A stretch of 64,000 bases of DNA from an uncultured Prevotella sp. Its GTDB lineage: Bacteria > Bacteroidota > Bacteroidia > Bacteroidales > Bacteroidaceae. The stretch's first letter is position 1; every line of letters begins with the position of its first letter. Location: NCBI GenBank assembly GCA_900771975.1, contig CAAGPV010000069.1, positions 35,345 through 99,344 of the forward strand. The letters are read 5' to 3'. A model generated the notes under the pieces. That model was not told where the DNA came from. It saw only the letters and a program-made list of their open reading frames with translations, and made no database searches. This document shows, piece after piece, positions 26,634-34,144 of this stretch. A program made the position numbers and the translations under genes.

Positions 26634-29411
26634 TTAGAACTGCATACTGAGGCCTATCGAGAAGGTGCGGTAGAGGGGATAGGTGCGCTTGTCGTCTATG
26701 CCCATGGTGGCGTTGACGACATAGCTATTGATCATCGGGGTGAGTCCGCTGTAGCCGGAGATGGTGGCAAGGTTGTTAACACTGAACGAAAGGCGCAGCG
26801 CCTGCAGGGGGCTGGTGGGCTTTAGGGGCACGTCATAGCCGACGGTAAGGCACTGTATGTTGAGATAGTCGCCACGTTCGAGCCAATAGTCTGACACGTT
26901 TTGGTCGACAATGTTCTGTTCGGGAGCACCCTTGAGGACGTTATAGATGGGGAAGCTGGACATGTTGGTGTAGGCAAGTCCGGTTCCATTGAAGATTTTA
27001 TGGCCGAAAGCTCCGTTCATCTGCAGGGCGAGATAGCACTGACGGTAGCGCAAGCTGATGTTGGAAGCGAGCGTCACCTTGGGTGTGGCCTGGCCGGCTA
27101 TGTATCGGTCGCCACCATCGCTGAGGTCAACGGTGCCGTTGCCATCGAGGTCGGCAAGGTTGTAACAGCGGTGGCCGTTGCCGTCATCGACGATGCCGGT
27201 GCAGTGTGGCAGGTAGAAAACGCCGAGGGGCTGCCCCACTATCTGGTAGACCACGTTGTTGTAGCCTCCGTGCTGACCTGCCCCCGAGAGCGAGCCAATG
27301 GCGGTGACGGTGGCTGCCGACATCTTCATGCCGTTATAGTTGCCGCTGAGGGAGAGCAGCTTGTTTTTCTGCCACGCCACGTTCATGTTGATGTTGAGGT
27401 CTACGTCCTTCCGTGCAATGGGTGTTAGCGAGAAGCCGAGTTCGAATCCCTGGTTGGACATGGCGCCGATGTTGGCCAGAAGTTTGTCGTAGGGAAAAGG
27501 CGGAACGGGCACGTCGTAGGCATAGAGCATATCGGTGGTCTTTGAATAATAGTATTCGGCCGTCAGCACGAGCAGGTTTCTCCACAGTCCGAGGTCGGCT
27601 CCTATGTTGAACGACGAACGTGTCTCCCACTTCAAGTCGGGATTGGTGTTGCACAGGATGCCCATCGTGACCGTTGGGGTGCTGCCCACCGACACCACGC
27701 CGTTCTGCCTAACAAGGTTGCGTGTGGTGTAGGGAGTGATGCCGCCAAGGTTGCCCGAGTGGCCATAACCGGTGCGCAGCTTCAGCATCGATAGCTGTCT
27801 TGCACGGCGCATCCAGGGTTCTTTCAGCACATCCCACTGTGCCGAGACGGACGGGAAAAAGCCCCACGTATGGTCGTTGCCCACCATCGACGAGCCATCG
27901 CCGCGCATGGTGATGCCAAGGGTGTAGCGGTCCATGAGCGTATAGGACACATCGCCCATGACCGAAGCCAGCGACTGGTCGGCATAGTTGCTATCGGTGC
28001 CACCGAGAGGAAGGGAGGCTGCTATACCTATATTATAATAGGAGAAGTCGTTAAGGGTAAACCCTTTGGCCTGAGTCCAGAAGTTGTTGTCGATGGTTTT
28101 CTGGTATTCAGTGCCCACGGTGGCCTTCAGCTGGTGGATGCCCCAATGGAGCTGATAGGCCAAAGAGAGGTTGGCAAGCCATGTTTCGTTCTTAAACTCA
28201 CCACGGTAGACATTGCCTTGGGCCCACACCCACGTTGGACAGAACTGGTCGTTCTCGTTAGAGGCATACGAATAAGACCCGAAGAGCGTGGCTTGCAGCG
28301 ACTGGTCGACGCCCGAAGACGAGGGGTTGTCAGCGTGGCGGGAGCACAAGAGGTCGTAGGCGAGCTTGATGTGGGCATTGAAGTTGAGGTTTTTGGTGTC
28401 GTTGCGTTCCTGGATGAGGGCACCGGGAGGGTTGATTTGCGAGGCTTCACTGTTCTTGGTCCAGTTGCCATCGGCATCGCGTGTGGCTGGAAAGGTGGGG
28501 TTCATGGCATCCATCGAGTAGAAAAGCATCTGGTTGTCGAAGATGTCGTTGTTCTTGAACGAGGAACCGAAGACGCCGAAATCGCCGGTGAGACGGTCGT
28601 CAAAGGCTTTCTGTGTGACGTCAATCTTGGCCACGAGGTTGCGGTAGTCTTTGGTCTTGATGATGGTGTTGTGGTCGATATAGCCGAACGAAGCGCGGTA
28701 GTTGGCCTGTGGTGTGCCGCCGCTAAAGGCAAGATAGTGGTTCTGGACAGTGCCGGTGCGTGTCATGGCCTTATGAAAATCGGTGTTATAACCCTTGTCG
28801 ATGTAGCTCAGTCCCAGGCGTTGGGCGGTGGCTACATACTCTTGGGCGGAGAGCATGTCCATGCTTTTGTACATTGTCTCGAGCCCATAGTTGCCTTCAT
28901 AGGCGATGTGGAAGCCACGTCCAGAGCCTTTCTTGGTGGTGACGCTGATGACACCCGAGGCTCCGCGCGAACCGTACATGGCTGTTTCGGACGCATTCTT
29001 CAGCACGGTGAAACTCTCGATGTCAGCAGGATAGATGGTGGCAAGGGTGGCCACGTCTGAGGTTACGCCATCGATGACTACCAACGGGTCGTTGCCCCCG
29101 GTGATGGAGGTGGTTCCGCGCACACGCACACTGTTGAGCATGGCAATGCGATCGAGGCCGTTGGTGGTGACGTTGACGCCTGCGGTCTGTCCGCTGAGTA
29201 CGTCCAAGGCGTTGTTGAGCACTCCTTTCTTCTGCAAGTCGGGGGCAACCACACTGGCAACGGGCACGGTGGCAAGGGTGTCATCGGCGTAGGGCTGACG
29301 CACTTTGCGGTCGGCGACACTGGAACGGGAGGGCTGTATTTGGGCCGAAAGGGGGATGGGCAGGGTCAGGGTGGCAACGATAGTCAACAGGAGGATGGGC
29401 GTTTTCTTCAT
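26634..29411 (-). CDS. SusC/RagA family TonB-dependent transporter, short N-terminus
   Basis: ATG at 29409-29411 gives a signal peptide (MKKTPILLLTIVATLTLPIP-LSAQ). Eight codons upstream another start exists but would bury it. The plug has the SusC signatures (GQTAGVNVTTNGL, VRVRGTTSITGGNDPLVVID, MYGSRGASGVISVTTKKG), and the barrel ends with SIGLSMQF. At 925 residues it is short: the usual 80-100 residue carboxypeptidase-regulatory-like domain before the plug is missing, and only about 40 residues lie between signal and plug. It pairs with the SusD gene downstream to import glycan or peptide ligands across the outer membrane. Confidence 0.94.
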   Translation of the reverse strand: MKKTPILLLTIVATLTLPIPLSAQIQPSRSSVADRKVRQPYADDTLATVPVASVVAPDLQKKGVLNNALDVLSGQTAGVNVTTNGLDRIAMLNSVRVRGTTSITGGNDPLVVIDGVTSDVATLATIYPADIESFTVLKNASETAMYGSRGASGVISVTTKKGSGRGFHIAYEGNYGLETMYKSMDMLSAQEYVATAQRLGLSYIDKGYNTDFHKAMTRTGTVQNHYLAFSGGTPQANYRASFGYIDHNTIIKTKDYRNLVAKIDVTQKAFDDRLTGDFGVFGSSFKNNDIFDNQMLFYSMDAMNPTFPATRDADGNWTKNSEASQINPPGALIQERNDTKNLNFNAHIKLAYDLLCSRHADNPSSSGVDQSLQATLFGSYSYASNENDQFCPTWVWAQGNVYRGEFKNETWLANLSLAYQLHWGIHQLKATVGTEYQKTIDNNFWTQAKGFTLNDFSYYNIGIAASLPLGGTDSNYADQSLASVMGDVSYTLMDRYTLGITMRGDGSSMVGNDHTWGFFPSVSAQWDVLKEPWMRRARQLSMLKLRTGYGHSGNLGGITPYTTRNLVRQNGVVSVGSTPTVTMGILCNTNPDLKWETRSSFNIGADLGLWRNLLVLTAEYYYSKTTDMLYAYDVPVPPFPYDKLLANIGAMSNQGFELGFSLTPIARKDVDLNINMNVAWQKNKLLSLSGNYNGMKMSAATVTAIGSLSGAGQHGGYNNVVYQIVGQPLGVFYLPHCTGIVDDGNGHRCYNLADLDGNGTVDLSDGGDRYIAGQATPKVTLASNISLRYRQCYLALQMNGAFGHKIFNGTGLAYTNMSSFPIYNVLKGAPEQNIVDQNVSDYWLERGDYLNIQCLTVGYDVPLKPTSPLQALRLSFSVNNLATISGYSGLTPMINSYVVNATMGIDDKRTYPLYRTFSIGLSMQF

Positions 29412-29478
29412 GGCTGGCAGGGGTTTGAAGGTCAAGCGTTAGACATTAGGTGTTTAAAGAAGTGAATTTCTTTCTTTG

Positions 29479-29486
29479 CAAAAATA
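29479..29486 (-). promoter_or_regulatory. -7 element of the susCD operon
   Basis: TATTTTTG on the minus strand, about 68 bases before the start. A TTTG exists upstream, but at only 15-base spacing. Confidence 0.45.
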
Positions 29487-29572
29487 CATAAAAAATTGCA
29501 CCAAAGGCTTCCCTACCCTGCTTCTTTTCAGATTTTAACATTTCGTCTGCTGCTTGAGGCCCTACAATAGCA

Positions 29573-29616
29573 AAGGGGCAGCCACCTGTCATATTGCCGA
29601 CAGATGGCTGCCCCTT
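29573..29616 (-). terminator. Terminator-like hairpin after the M13 peptidase
   Basis: An 18-bp stem with one wobble pair (29599-29616 and 29573-29590) and an 8-base loop lies 15 bases after the stop. The following T-tract is weak, so termination efficiency is uncertain. Confidence 0.65.
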
Positions 29617-29631
29617 GTAAGGAGGAATGGC

Positions 29632-31665
29632 TTACCAGAGCTTGAGGCGTTGCTCTAAAGGCAAGTAGAGCTTGTCGCCTGGCTTTACGCCAAAGGCTTC
29701 ATACCACGCATCGATGTGTGGCAGAGCACCGTTGACACGCCAGCGGCCCAACGAGTGGGGATCGCTCTTGGTGCGCGAACGTATCTCTTCGGGGGTGATG
29801 TTGGCAGCCCAAACGCCTGCATAGGCAAGGAAGAAGCGCTGGTCAGAGGTGAAACCGTCGAGGGTCTTCTGTTTCTGGCCCTTTGTGGCGTTCTTGTAGG
29901 CAGTCCATGCCACCTGAAGACCTCCGTGGTCGGCAAGGTTCTCGCCGAGGGTGAGACGGCCGTTGCCATTGAGATCGGGCAGCACCTTGATGTTGCTGAA
30001 GAAGTCGGCGTACTTTCCTGTACGCTCGTCAAAGTTGTTGGCATCGGCAGAAGTCCACCAATCGCACATGTTGCCCGACTTGTCGTAGTGGCGTCCTTGG
30101 TCGTCGAAGCCGTGAGTCATCTCGTGTCCGATGACAACACCAATGGCACCATAGTTGAAAGCATCGTCGGCCTTGGCATCGAAGAATGGATATTGCAGGA
30201 TGCCGGCAGGGAAACAAATCTCGTTCGTAGGCGGATTGTAGTAGGCATTGACGGTCTGTGGGGTCATAAACCACTCGTCGCGGTCGACGGGCTTTCCGGC
30301 TTTCTGGGCAATGTCATAGCGGTTCCAGTATTTGCGGCAAGCCTGAATGTTGTCATAATAAGACTTTGAGGGATCGACAGAGAGGCCGCTCAGGTCTTTC
30401 CACTTGTTGGGATAACCTATCTTTACATAGAAGGTAGAGAGCTTGTCGAGGGCTGCCTGCTTGGTGGTGTCGCTCATCCAGTCTTGTGCTTTGATGCGTT
30501 CGGCAAGGCTGACCTGCAGGTTGTGGACGAGTTCCTCCATGCGCTTCTTAGACGAAGCCGGGAAGTAGAGCTTGCAATAGATTTTGCCAAGCGTCTCGCC
30601 CATCTGGTTCTCTACCTGCGAGGTGGCGCGCTTCCAACGTGGATAGTCGGCTTTCACGCCACGCATCTTGTGGCTGAAGAAGTCGAAAGCCTCGGCACGA
30701 ACGTCGTCGCTGAGGTAGCCTGAAGCCGAACAGATGGCATCCCACTCCATAAGAGCACGCAACTCATCGGCTTTCTGTGTGGCAAGGAGCTTGTCAACTC
30801 CTTCCAAAAACTTGGGTTGTCCCACTACCAGCGACTGAATGTACTGGCTGTTGATGCCTTCGGCGTTGGCATGCTGCTCCAGACAGAGGTGAGGATAGGC
30901 TGTGGCAAACTCCTGAAGGGTCATCTTGTTGTAGTTGGCCTCAACGTCACGAAGCTCTGTACGGCTCTTGCTGATGAGGGCCACCATGGTCTCGAAGCGG
31001 AAAATGGCATCACGTTTCTGCTCAGCTTGCTGCTGGCTGAAGCCAAACAGGCGGAACATATTGACGATGTGCTGCTGATATTGCTTGCGGATGAGGGCCG
31101 TAGCCGAGTCGTTGTCAACATAATAGTCACGCTGTCCCAAGGTCAGACCGCCCTGATAGACAAAAAGGATGTTCTCCTTGGCGTTTTTCTCGTCGGTGGT
31201 GAAACCGTAGCTGAAGGGCAGGCCGTAACCAAAATCGGCATACTTGAGCTGAAGGGCGTAGAGGGCATCCACCGTTTTGGCGTTTTCCATTTCGTCCAAC
31301 AGGGGCTTCAGTGGTGCCACTCCTTCGCTATTGCGACGGGTGGAGTCCATGGCCAGCTTGTAGAGGTCGGAGAGTTTCTGCTCATCTGTTCCGTGCTTGT
31401 AGCTCTTCTTGAGCAGATTGGCAAGGATGCCGTTGATGCGCTTGTTGTTGTTTTCCTGCAACTGGTCGAAACTGCCAAAGCGTGAGAAGGCAGCCGGCAA
31501 CGGATTGTTTTTCTGCCAGCCGCCTGTGGCAAACTGGTAGAAGTCCTCTGCGGGGTTAACGCTCTTGTCGAGGTTAGCCACCTTGATGCCTGCCTGTCCC
31601 TGAGCCATAGAGGCAAGAGGGGTGGAAGCAATCATCATGAGGGGAATTAGTCGTTTCATGTTCAT
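29632..31665 (-). CDS. pepO: M13 family metallo-endopeptidase (PepO/neprilysin-like)
   Basis: The 677-residue protein has a signal peptide (RLIPLMMIASTPLASMAQ), with two close in-frame ATGs (31665 and 31659). The N-terminal M13 domain begins VNPAEDFYQFATGGWQKNNP. The zinc site is VIGHEMTHGFDDQGRHYD (HExxH), with the third ligand in LTLGENLADHGGL. Substrate-binding NAYYNPPTNEICFPAGILQ and the C-terminal RVNGALPHIDAWYEAF are family hallmarks. Full length and both catalytic motifs suggest an active periplasmic or secreted peptidase of small peptides. It is a single gene with a hairpin downstream. Confidence 0.95.
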   Translation of the reverse strand: MNMKRLIPLMMIASTPLASMAQGQAGIKVANLDKSVNPAEDFYQFATGGWQKNNPLPAAFSRFGSFDQLQENNNKRINGILANLLKKSYKHGTDEQKLSDLYKLAMDSTRRNSEGVAPLKPLLDEMENAKTVDALYALQLKYADFGYGLPFSYGFTTDEKNAKENILFVYQGGLTLGQRDYYVDNDSATALIRKQYQQHIVNMFRLFGFSQQQAEQKRDAIFRFETMVALISKSRTELRDVEANYNKMTLQEFATAYPHLCLEQHANAEGINSQYIQSLVVGQPKFLEGVDKLLATQKADELRALMEWDAICSASGYLSDDVRAEAFDFFSHKMRGVKADYPRWKRATSQVENQMGETLGKIYCKLYFPASSKKRMEELVHNLQVSLAERIKAQDWMSDTTKQAALDKLSTFYVKIGYPNKWKDLSGLSVDPSKSYYDNIQACRKYWNRYDIAQKAGKPVDRDEWFMTPQTVNAYYNPPTNEICFPAGILQYPFFDAKADDAFNYGAIGVVIGHEMTHGFDDQGRHYDKSGNMCDWWTSADANNFDERTGKYADFFSNIKVLPDLNGNGRLTLGENLADHGGLQVAWTAYKNATKGQKQKTLDGFTSDQRFFLAYAGVWAANITPEEIRSRTKSDPHSLGRWRVNGALPHIDAWYEAFGVKPGDKLYLPLEQRLKLW

Positions 31666-31716
31666 TGTAATGTACGTTGTTTATCAATTATATCATGTTG
31701 CGTTATGCAATTGTCT

Positions 31717-33663
31717 TTATGCTTGCGAGAGTTCTTCCACCCGCTCCGACAGGGTCATCCAGAGCTCGTTTTCGCGGTCGAGGTCTTGCTTGAGCTGCGT
31801 GTACTCGGTGACGAGGGTCATGTCGGAGGCATTTTCGGGCTGCATAAACAAGCCGTCAAGTTCCTTGATGCGGGCTTCCATACGGGCAATACGGCTCTCG
31901 CACTGCTCCACCTCGCGCTGGGCCTTGCGCAGGCGCTTCTGCTGCTCCTTGTGTTCGGCATACGACTGCTTGCCCTGCGAGACGGGGGCAGAAGGCTCGG
32001 AGGCGGAAGAAGGCGACGGTTGGGCCTGGTTGGAAGTGAGCGCGGCCTGTATGCTATCGGCATTGTGGGCACGCAGATAGTCGTAAATACCACCGAGATG
32101 CTCACGCACCTTGCCACCGCCAAACTCATAGACCTTTGTGACAAGGCCGTCAAGGAACTCACGGTCGTGGCTCACCACGATGGCTGTCCCGTCAAAGGCT
32201 CGGATGGCTTCTTTCAGCACGTCCTTTGACGGCATGTCAAGATGGTTGGTGGGCTCGTCGAGGATGAGCAGGTTGACGGGTTCGAGCAGCAGCTTTATCA
32301 TGGCCAGACGACTGCGTTCGCCACCCGAAAGCACCTTGACCTTCTTGTCGGAGGTTTCGCCTCCAAACATGAAAGCGCCGAGGATGTTGTTGATGCGTAG
32401 GCGAATGTCGCCCTTAGCAACGTTGTCGATGGTCTCGAAGATGGTGAGGTTCTCGTCCAAAAGCTGGGCCTGATTCTGTGCGAAGTAGCCTATCTGGACG
32501 TTATGGCCTATCTTGAGGTTGCCCGTGAAGGGTATCTCGCCCATGATGCACTTCACAAGGGTGGACTTACCCTCGCCGTTCTTGCCCACAAAGGCAACTT
32601 TCTCGCCCCGCTTGATGGTCATGTCCACACCGGCAAAAACCACGTGGTCGCCATAGGACTTGCCCACTCCGTCACAAATAACGGGATAGTCGCCGCTGCG
32701 GAGACAGGGCGGGAACTTCAGATGCATGGCAGACGTGTCTACATCGTCCACCTCGATGGGCACTATTTTCTCCAGTTGCTTGATGCGGCTCTGCACCTGT
32801 ACAGCCTTGGTGGGCTTGTAGCGGAACCGCTCTATGAAGTCCTTGATGTCGGCAATTTCCTTCTGCTGGTTCTCATAGGCCCGCAACTGTTGTTCACGGC
32901 GTTCGGCCCTGAGGCGCATATACTCATCGTACTTGACGCGATAGTCTACCACCCGGCCGCAACTGATTTCCAATGTGCGTGTGGTGACGTTGTTGATGAA
33001 TGCCCGGTCGTGGCTAACCAGCACCACTGCCTTGGCGCTTTGGGCGAGAAACTGCTCCAACCACTGGATAGACTCGATGTCGAGATGGTTGGTGGGCTCG
33101 TCAAGCAGCAGCACGTCAGGCCGGCTCAACAGAATCTTGGCCAACTCGATACGCATACGCCAACCGCCCGAGAACTCGCTGGTGGGGCGGTCGAAGTCGG
33201 TACGGAGGAAGCCCAGTCCGGTGAGGGTGCGCTCCATCTCGGCTTCATAGTTTTCGCCTCCCATCATCATGAAGCGGTCGTGCTCGGCCGTAAATCGTTC
33301 CACCAGAGCCATGTAGCTATCGCTTTCATAGTCGGTGCGGGCCGACAACTCTTCACTGAGCTTGTCGACACGGGCTTTCAGGTCGAGGTTGGCGGCGAAA
33401 GCCTTGCGCGTTTCCTCACGCACAGTGGTGTCGTCGGTGAGCCGCATCACCTGGGGCAGATAGCCAATGGTGGTGTCATTGGAGACAGTCACCACTCCGT
33501 CGGTGGGTTTCTGCTTGCCACAGAGAATCTTGAGCATGGTGCTCTTGCCGGCACCGTTCTTGCCTACGAGGGCAATACGGTCGTGGTCGTTGACCACAAA
33601 CGACACATCATGAAACAAAGGCTTAGCGCTAAACTCCACAAGAAGGTTCTCTACCGAAATCAT
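31717..33663 (-). CDS. ABC-F family ATPase
   Basis: Two ABC domains are fused without membrane segments. The first has Walker A GKNGAGKST, signature EFSGGWRMRIELAK and Walker B VLLLDEPTNHLD. The second has GKNGEGKST, LSGGERSRLAMIK and LLILDEPTNHLD. The linker between them (about 240-320) is the charged P-site tRNA interaction motif of ABC-F proteins. A charged C-terminal coiled coil (about 560-648, KQSYAEHKEQQKRLRKAQRE) follows. At 648 residues it resembles the Uup/YbiT group that acts on ribosomes. Resistance-type ABC-F proteins are less likely given the housekeeping length and promoter. It has a strong own promoter. Confidence 0.92.
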   Translation of the reverse strand: MISVENLLVEFSAKPLFHDVSFVVNDHDRIALVGKNGAGKSTMLKILCGKQKPTDGVVTVSNDTTIGYLPQVMRLTDDTTVREETRKAFAANLDLKARVDKLSEELSARTDYESDSYMALVERFTAEHDRFMMMGGENYEAEMERTLTGLGFLRTDFDRPTSEFSGGWRMRIELAKILLSRPDVLLLDEPTNHLDIESIQWLEQFLAQSAKAVVLVSHDRAFINNVTTRTLEISCGRVVDYRVKYDEYMRLRAERREQQLRAYENQQKEIADIKDFIERFRYKPTKAVQVQSRIKQLEKIVPIEVDDVDTSAMHLKFPPCLRSGDYPVICDGVGKSYGDHVVFAGVDMTIKRGEKVAFVGKNGEGKSTLVKCIMGEIPFTGNLKIGHNVQIGYFAQNQAQLLDENLTIFETIDNVAKGDIRLRINNILGAFMFGGETSDKKVKVLSGGERSRLAMIKLLLEPVNLLILDEPTNHLDMPSKDVLKEAIRAFDGTAIVVSHDREFLDGLVTKVYEFGGGKVREHLGGIYDYLRAHNADSIQAALTSNQAQPSPSSASEPSAPVSQGKQSYAEHKEQQKRLRKAQREVEQCESRIARMEARIKELDGLFMQPENASDMTLVTEYTQLKQDLDRENELWMTLSERVEELSQA

Positions 33664-33699
33664 TATGTTGCTTTAAGTGATTGTACAATGTTAGAATTG

Positions 33700-33731
33700 C
33701 AAAATTACGAAGAATAAACAGTACCGCCAAA
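33700..33731 (-). promoter_or_regulatory. Promoter of the ABC-F gene
   Basis: TTTG (33731-33728), 20-base spacer and TAATTTTG (33707-33700) on the minus strand. The -7 element lies about 37 bases before the start codon. Another possible minus-strand -7 (TACTTTTG at 33801-33794) lies further upstream. Confidence 0.75.
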
Positions 33732-33866
33732 TATGGCCGCCATTATTCGCTTACAGGAAGAAAAACGTGATGAGAGATATTCATAATCGGGTGCAAAAGT
33801 ACGGCTTTCCACGCTCATCGCCTAACGAAAGCTCGGTAATTTTGGCGGAGCGCTCTCCTAAATACA

Positions 33867-33924
33867 TCGTCCCCTACCGCAGAAACGCCTCCGCTAAGAG
33901 GGTGGTTTCCACAGTAGGGGACGA
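33867..33924. other. Long hairpin between convergent elements, possible structured RNA
   Basis: TCGTCCCCTAC (33867-33877) pairs exactly with GTAGGGGACGA (33914-33924). Inside, GAAAC and CCTC can pair with GTTTC and GAGG. It lies 17 bases after the stop of the small peptide gene on the minus strand, so it may be the terminator of the CotH operon, although no good T run follows. A plus-strand TAATTTTG (33837-33844) precedes it. Confidence 0.45.
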
Positions 33925-33941
33925 CAATAGGGTCAGAACAA

Positions 33942-34133
33942 TTAGTCCCAACAGTTCTTAGAGGGGGATGCTACGTCGTCGTCGGCTTCGAAAGTGCCGC
34001 CCTTTGAGGTGTTAACATCTCCGTCGGTGTTGTCACCTCCACCGGTGATTTCGTTGCTTCCTGCCAACAATCCTGCGTCCATAGCCACTGCATGGACCTT
34101 TACTTGGGGTGTTTCATACTTGCTTTTCTGCAT
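33942..34133 (-). CDS. Small peptide (63 aa) paired with the double-CotH protein
   Basis: The product starts MQKSKYETPQVKVHAVAMDA, continues GLLAGSNEITGGGDNTDGD and ends DDVASPSKNCWD. There is no signal peptide or membrane helix. It follows the CotH gene by 11 bases on the same strand. The pattern of K-x-Y-x-x-P, then valine-rich, then Leu-Leu-x-x-Ser and an acidic Gly-rich tail ending near a Trp resembles the 70-residue product at 8635-8847, which also follows a giant protein ending in YIVNGKK. I recognise the shape from other Prevotella genomes but know no function. The double glycine stretch invites comparison with modified-peptide precursors, without direct support. Confidence 0.7.
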   Translation of the reverse strand: MQKSKYETPQVKVHAVAMDAGLLAGSNEITGGGDNTDGDVNTSKGGTFEADDDVASPSKNCWD

Positions 34134-34144
34134 GTTTCTTTGTT

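Noticed and set aside
27870..29060. 396-codon plus-strand frame opposite susC
   Set aside because: No motif or signal is seen, and the SusC frame on the other strand is clearly real. The same applies to the 379-codon frame 45602-46741 opposite bglX.
33767..33961. 64-codon plus-strand frame
   Set aside because: It crosses the hairpin at 33867-33924 and the end of the small peptide gene, and shows no coding-like composition.
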